Assembly: GCF_025144665.1 (NCBI RefSeq) | Contig: NZ_CP102294.1 | Coordinates: 2,418,001-2,482,000 of the forward strand | Direction of reading: 5' to 3' | Source of the DNA: Alistipes ihumii AP11 | GTDB lineage: Bacteria; Bacteroidota; Bacteroidia; Bacteroidales; Rikenellaceae | DNA length: 64,000 bases | Part shown: in pieces, positions 62,802 to 64,000 of the stretch | Numbering within the stretch: the first letter of the stretch is position 1 | Layout of the letters: each line of letters starts with the position of its first letter | Translations under genes and position numbers: made by a program | The notes under the pieces: model-generated | What the model saw: the letters and a program-made list of their open reading frames with translations, nothing else | Database searches by the model: none | Told to the model about the DNA's origin: nothing

Positions 62802-64000
62802 TTACTGCGCTTCCTGAGCCAGCTTTCCGAAGTCGTCGGCGGAAATTTCCTTCTCGACGACGGTGATCTGCGGAGTCACCGCGTCGATGACCTTGCGCTC
62901 GAACAGCCTGTCGTAGATTTTGCGGTTTTCCTCCTTGTTGCCCAGAATGCTCTGCGCGTAGTTTTCGAGCGTTTCGTCGTTCACCTGGTTCATGCCGTAA
63001 TAGGCGAACTGCTGGGCGGCCATCGCTTTGGCCTCGTTCTTGGCTTCCTCGGGAGTCACCTCGAGCTTCATTTCCGACACGAAATGTTTCTGGATCAGGT
63101 TCCAGCGCATCATGTCGACGAACTGAGCGAAATCCTTCTCGATCTGTTCCATCGTGAACTTGCCCTCGTTGATCGTGTAGAGCCAGTTCTTCAGGAAAGC
63201 CTCCGGCATCACGAGCGCGGCCTTCTTGAGCAGGAACTTGCGCACGTCGATCGAGAAGAGGAATCCGCTCTCGCGCGCGAGGTCGCCCTCGATCTGGCGC
63301 GTGACATACTGCTCGAACTCCTCGGCCGTCTTTACGCCGCCGTCCGGGAAAGCCGTCTTGAAAAACTCCTCGTTCAGTTCGGGTTCGGCGAACTTGCGGA
63401 TCTTCGTGATCGTGAGACGGTAGTTCGGGTCCATACCTTCGAGCTCGGCTTCCTTCACGCCCAGCACGGATGCGCGCTGCGACGGGGTCTTATAGAGCTT
63501 CGCGATATCCACATCCATCGTGTCGCCGACCTTCTTGCCGACGAACGGCGCGCGGTCCTCGTCGCTCATGCCGATCAGGCCCACGTAGGCCTCCTCGATC
63601 TTCGTGTCGCCCTGTTCGAGCGTCACGTCGAGGGCCTCCTCCTTCTCGACCTTCTCGACATCGACCAGCCTGCCGAACCGGCGCAGGAAGTTGCTGCGGT
63701 AGCCTTCGCGCATCTTCTCCTCGACCCGGATCGTGTATTTGGTCACTTTGTCCTTCTTGCTCAGACTGATCTGTACCTCCGGCGCAATGCCTACTTCGAA
63801 TACGAATTCGTACTCGGTATCGTTGTCGAAGTCCAGCGGCTGCTGTTTCTGGCTCGGAATCATGTCGCCGACCGTCGTGAGCTTTTCCGTCTCGATGTAG
63901 TCGAAGCAGGCCTTCGATGCGGTACGGTATGCCTCTTCGGCCACGACTCCCTTGCGGTACATCTTGTTGATGATGCCCATCGGGACCATGCCGGGACGGA
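62802..64000 (-). CDS. tig: Trigger factor, partial (5' end outside window)
   Basis: At least 399 codons of the C-terminal part are present; the ribosome-binding N-terminal start lies beyond base 64000. The visible N-terminal end reads RPGMVPMGIINKMYRKGVVA, matching the trigger factor signature just after the ribosome-binding GFRxGKxP loop (here Met replaces Lys). The PPIase-like middle domain and the helical C-terminal arms (KAALVMPEAFLKNWLYTINE) follow, with a GMNQVNDETLENYAQSILGN block. The divergent middle domain is normal for Bacteroidetes. Trigger factor folds nascent chains at the exit tunnel. A strong terminator at 62743-62776 separates it from the next gene. Confidence 0.93.
   Translation of the reverse strand, partial: RPGMVPMGIINKMYRKGVVAEEAYRTASKACFDYIETEKLTTVGDMIPSQKQQPLDFDNDTEYEFVFEVGIAPEVQISLSKKDKVTKYTIRVEEKMREGYRSNFLRRFGRLVDVEKVEKEEALDVTLEQGDTKIEEAYVGLIGMSDEDRAPFVGKKVGDTMDVDIAKLYKTPSQRASVLGVKEAELEGMDPNYRLTITKIRKFAEPELNEEFFKTAFPDGGVKTAEEFEQYVTRQIEGDLARESGFLFSIDVRKFLLKKAALVMPEAFLKNWLYTINEGKFTMEQIEKDFAQFVDMMRWNLIQKHFVSEMKLEVTPEEAKNEAKAMAAQQFAYYGMNQVNDETLENYAQSILGNKEENRKIYDRLFERKVIDAVTPQITVVEKEISADDFGKLAQEAQ

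Overview
The window looks like a chromosomal segment of a GC-rich Bacteroidales, most like Alistipes/Rikenellaceae; the genus is inferred, the order is better supported. Supporting signs are the Bacteroidetes-type promoter boxes (TAnnTTTG, sometimes with TTTG about 20 nt upstream), absence of strong Shine-Dalgarno sequences, lipoproteins with Bacteroidetes export signals (C-K-D-D, C-A-K-E-D-D), DUF4831, DUF6359 and FISUMP proteins, a PhoU-fused phosphate transporter, and a methylmalonyl-CoA epimerase/decarboxylase operon of the succinate-propionate pathway. I see no rRNA, tRNA, CRISPR array, IS element, phage or integrase gene.

Layout. 1-8.1 kb: a cut OmpH/Skp-like lipoprotein gene (-), then ruvA, a Pit phosphate transporter, two overlapping FKBP lipoprotein genes, a trmN6-like methyltransferase, a DUF4831 gene and an AlkD-like gene (+). 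8.3-17.5 kb: queG (-), an acyl-CoA ligase, a large surface lipoprotein with three FISUMP modules, an Fsr-like MFS pump, a zinc-less MoeB/ThiF-like protein and a methyltransferase (+). 17.9-24.1 kb (-): nitroreductase, TlpA-like thioredoxin, cytoplasmic alpha-amylase and ROK glucokinase. 24.4-27.7 kb (+): prenyl diphosphate synthase, U32 peptidase-like protein, flippase-like membrane protein. 28.0-34.3 kb (-): the overlapping chain M23 peptidase, PPOX-fold protein, NAD-dependent epimerase, ispD; then kdsA and rarA. 34.4-39.2 kb (+): metallophosphoesterase, clpC, MATE pump. 39.6-44.1 kb (-): secreted esterase, rnz, rpsA. 44.4-50.1 kb (+): nucleoside kinase, gcvP, SlyD-like PPIase. 50.5-55.1 kb (-): GH20 hexosaminidase and the methylmalonyl-CoA operon. 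55.4-57.3 kb (+): two secreted proteins that both look like dead enzymes. 57.7-64 kb (-): clpX, clpP, an EEP-family protein, a glycosidase-like lipoprotein, and the 3' part of tig.

How the genes work together. Most are housekeeping: recombination and repair (ruvA, rarA, AlkD-like), translation and RNA processing (rpsA, rnz, queG, trmN6), proteostasis (tig, clpX, clpP, clpC, three FKBP-type proteins), isoprenoid and LPS precursors (ispD, prenyl synthase, kdsA), glycan use (amylase, glucokinase, GH20, putative glycosidase) and propionate metabolism. The most unusual features are: (i) a tandem of secreted predicted pseudoenzymes, a PhoPQ-activated (PqaA-like) hydrolase with Ser/Asp/His all replaced, beside a TlpA/redoxin-fold protein whose CxPC has become SEPS; (ii) two secreted-protein genes inserted between tig and clpP; (iii) a methylmalonyl-CoA decarboxylase operon with a TM-less gamma-like subunit and no beta-subunit gene, led by a strong hairpin at the predicted 5' end of its mRNA; (iv) several long perfect palindromes just after stop codons that probably act as terminators.
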